A stretch of 64,000 nt of DNA from Pelodera strongyloides. Its lineage: Eukaryota; Nematoda; Chromadorea; Rhabditida; Rhabditidae. The position numbers were made by a program, and so were the translations under genes. Position 1 is the stretch's first letter. Each line of letters opens with the position of its first letter. The notes beneath the pieces are model-generated. The model worked only from the letters and a program-made list of their open reading frames with translations, was not told the DNA's origin and searched no databases. This document shows positions 63,793 through 64,000 of this stretch, one piece after another. The stretch spans positions 372,001 through 436,000 of the forward strand of contig JAANDG010000040.1 of the NCBI GenBank assembly GCA_036852015.1. The letters are read 5' to 3'.

Positions 63793-64000
63793 GTACTGTA
63801 AATTTTTTACCATTTATAAATCTCTTATGGTACGGTAGCTTTTGTTCTGGAATCCAAAAACAAGTGAATAACACAATGTTGCACATTGTTGGTATGGTTC
63901 TCAACCGCTCTCGCCCCTCATTTTGGCCCACTCAGCGGTTGGCTGGGGGTGCGCTGCGCCGTTGAGTGCACCGAAACACCGCGTGTCTATTCCTATCCGC
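63793..64000. other. Window end: intron or downstream sequence of the lustrin/Kunitz gene
   Basis: About 200 bp without a recognisable exon. A GC-richer stretch (GCGGTTGGCTGGGGGTGCGC, about 63935-63960) begins near the edge. Confidence 0.4.

Noticed and set aside
1..64000. CRISPR arrays, rRNA genes, bacterial operons
   Set aside because: Repeats are palindromic or tandem without regular unique spacers, introns are pervasive, and no rRNA motifs were seen.

Overview
The window looks like chromosomal DNA of a rhabditid-type nematode. It is AT-rich, and its genes are built of many short exons with TTTCAG/TTTAG acceptors. Several start codons sit just after an acceptor-like site, as expected for spliced-leader trans-splicing. 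It carries interstitial TTAGGC-type telomere repeats. Its gene families are typical of nematodes: a serpentine receptor, globins, and a lustrin/Kunitz secreted protein. The species was not identified. All gene models were built by hand from splice sites, reading phase and protein motifs; nothing was searched or aligned by computer.

Layout. 1-4070: gene-free, holding three abutting foldback elements. 4071-7488 (+): complete seven-exon serpentine receptor of 358 aa. 7489-12046: GC-rich repeats, a short ORF (9996-10235) and possible exon relics. 12047-19704 (+): complete 18-exon WDR89-like WD-repeat protein of 614 aa with an RGG-rich C-terminal tail. 20464-24013 (-): complete five-exon globin, 220 aa, starting MGQTFSC (a likely lipid-modified N-terminus). 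27543-29614 (-): paralogous four-exon globin of about 192 aa with an uncertain start. 29615-44163: about 14.5 kb of repeats with one doubtful exon pair. 44164 to beyond the end (+): a large secreted protein alternating lustrin-type cysteine-rich domains with nine Kunitz-fold domains, at least 33 exons in the window. The intron splitting its sixth Kunitz domain holds a roughly 4.8 kb non-LTR retrotransposon on the opposite strand, flanked by a 175-bp direct repeat that duplicates the splice donor.

The space between exons is filled with palindromic non-autonomous elements. At least six families end in TTAA, and the commonest (termini AGCGAAATACCGGCCGG) has about 25 copies. Several copies stop within 6-25 bp of splice junctions.

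The genes are not an operon and show no shared pathway. The two globins are a tandem duplication. The most notable points are the uniform loss of the Cys14-Cys38 pair from all nine Kunitz domains, the GC-AG intron and lipid-anchor motif of the upstream globin, the (Lys/Glu)-Pro tract in the receptor that is encoded by telomere-like repeat DNA, the RGG tail on the WDR89-like protein, and the 175-bp duplication around the retrotransposon.
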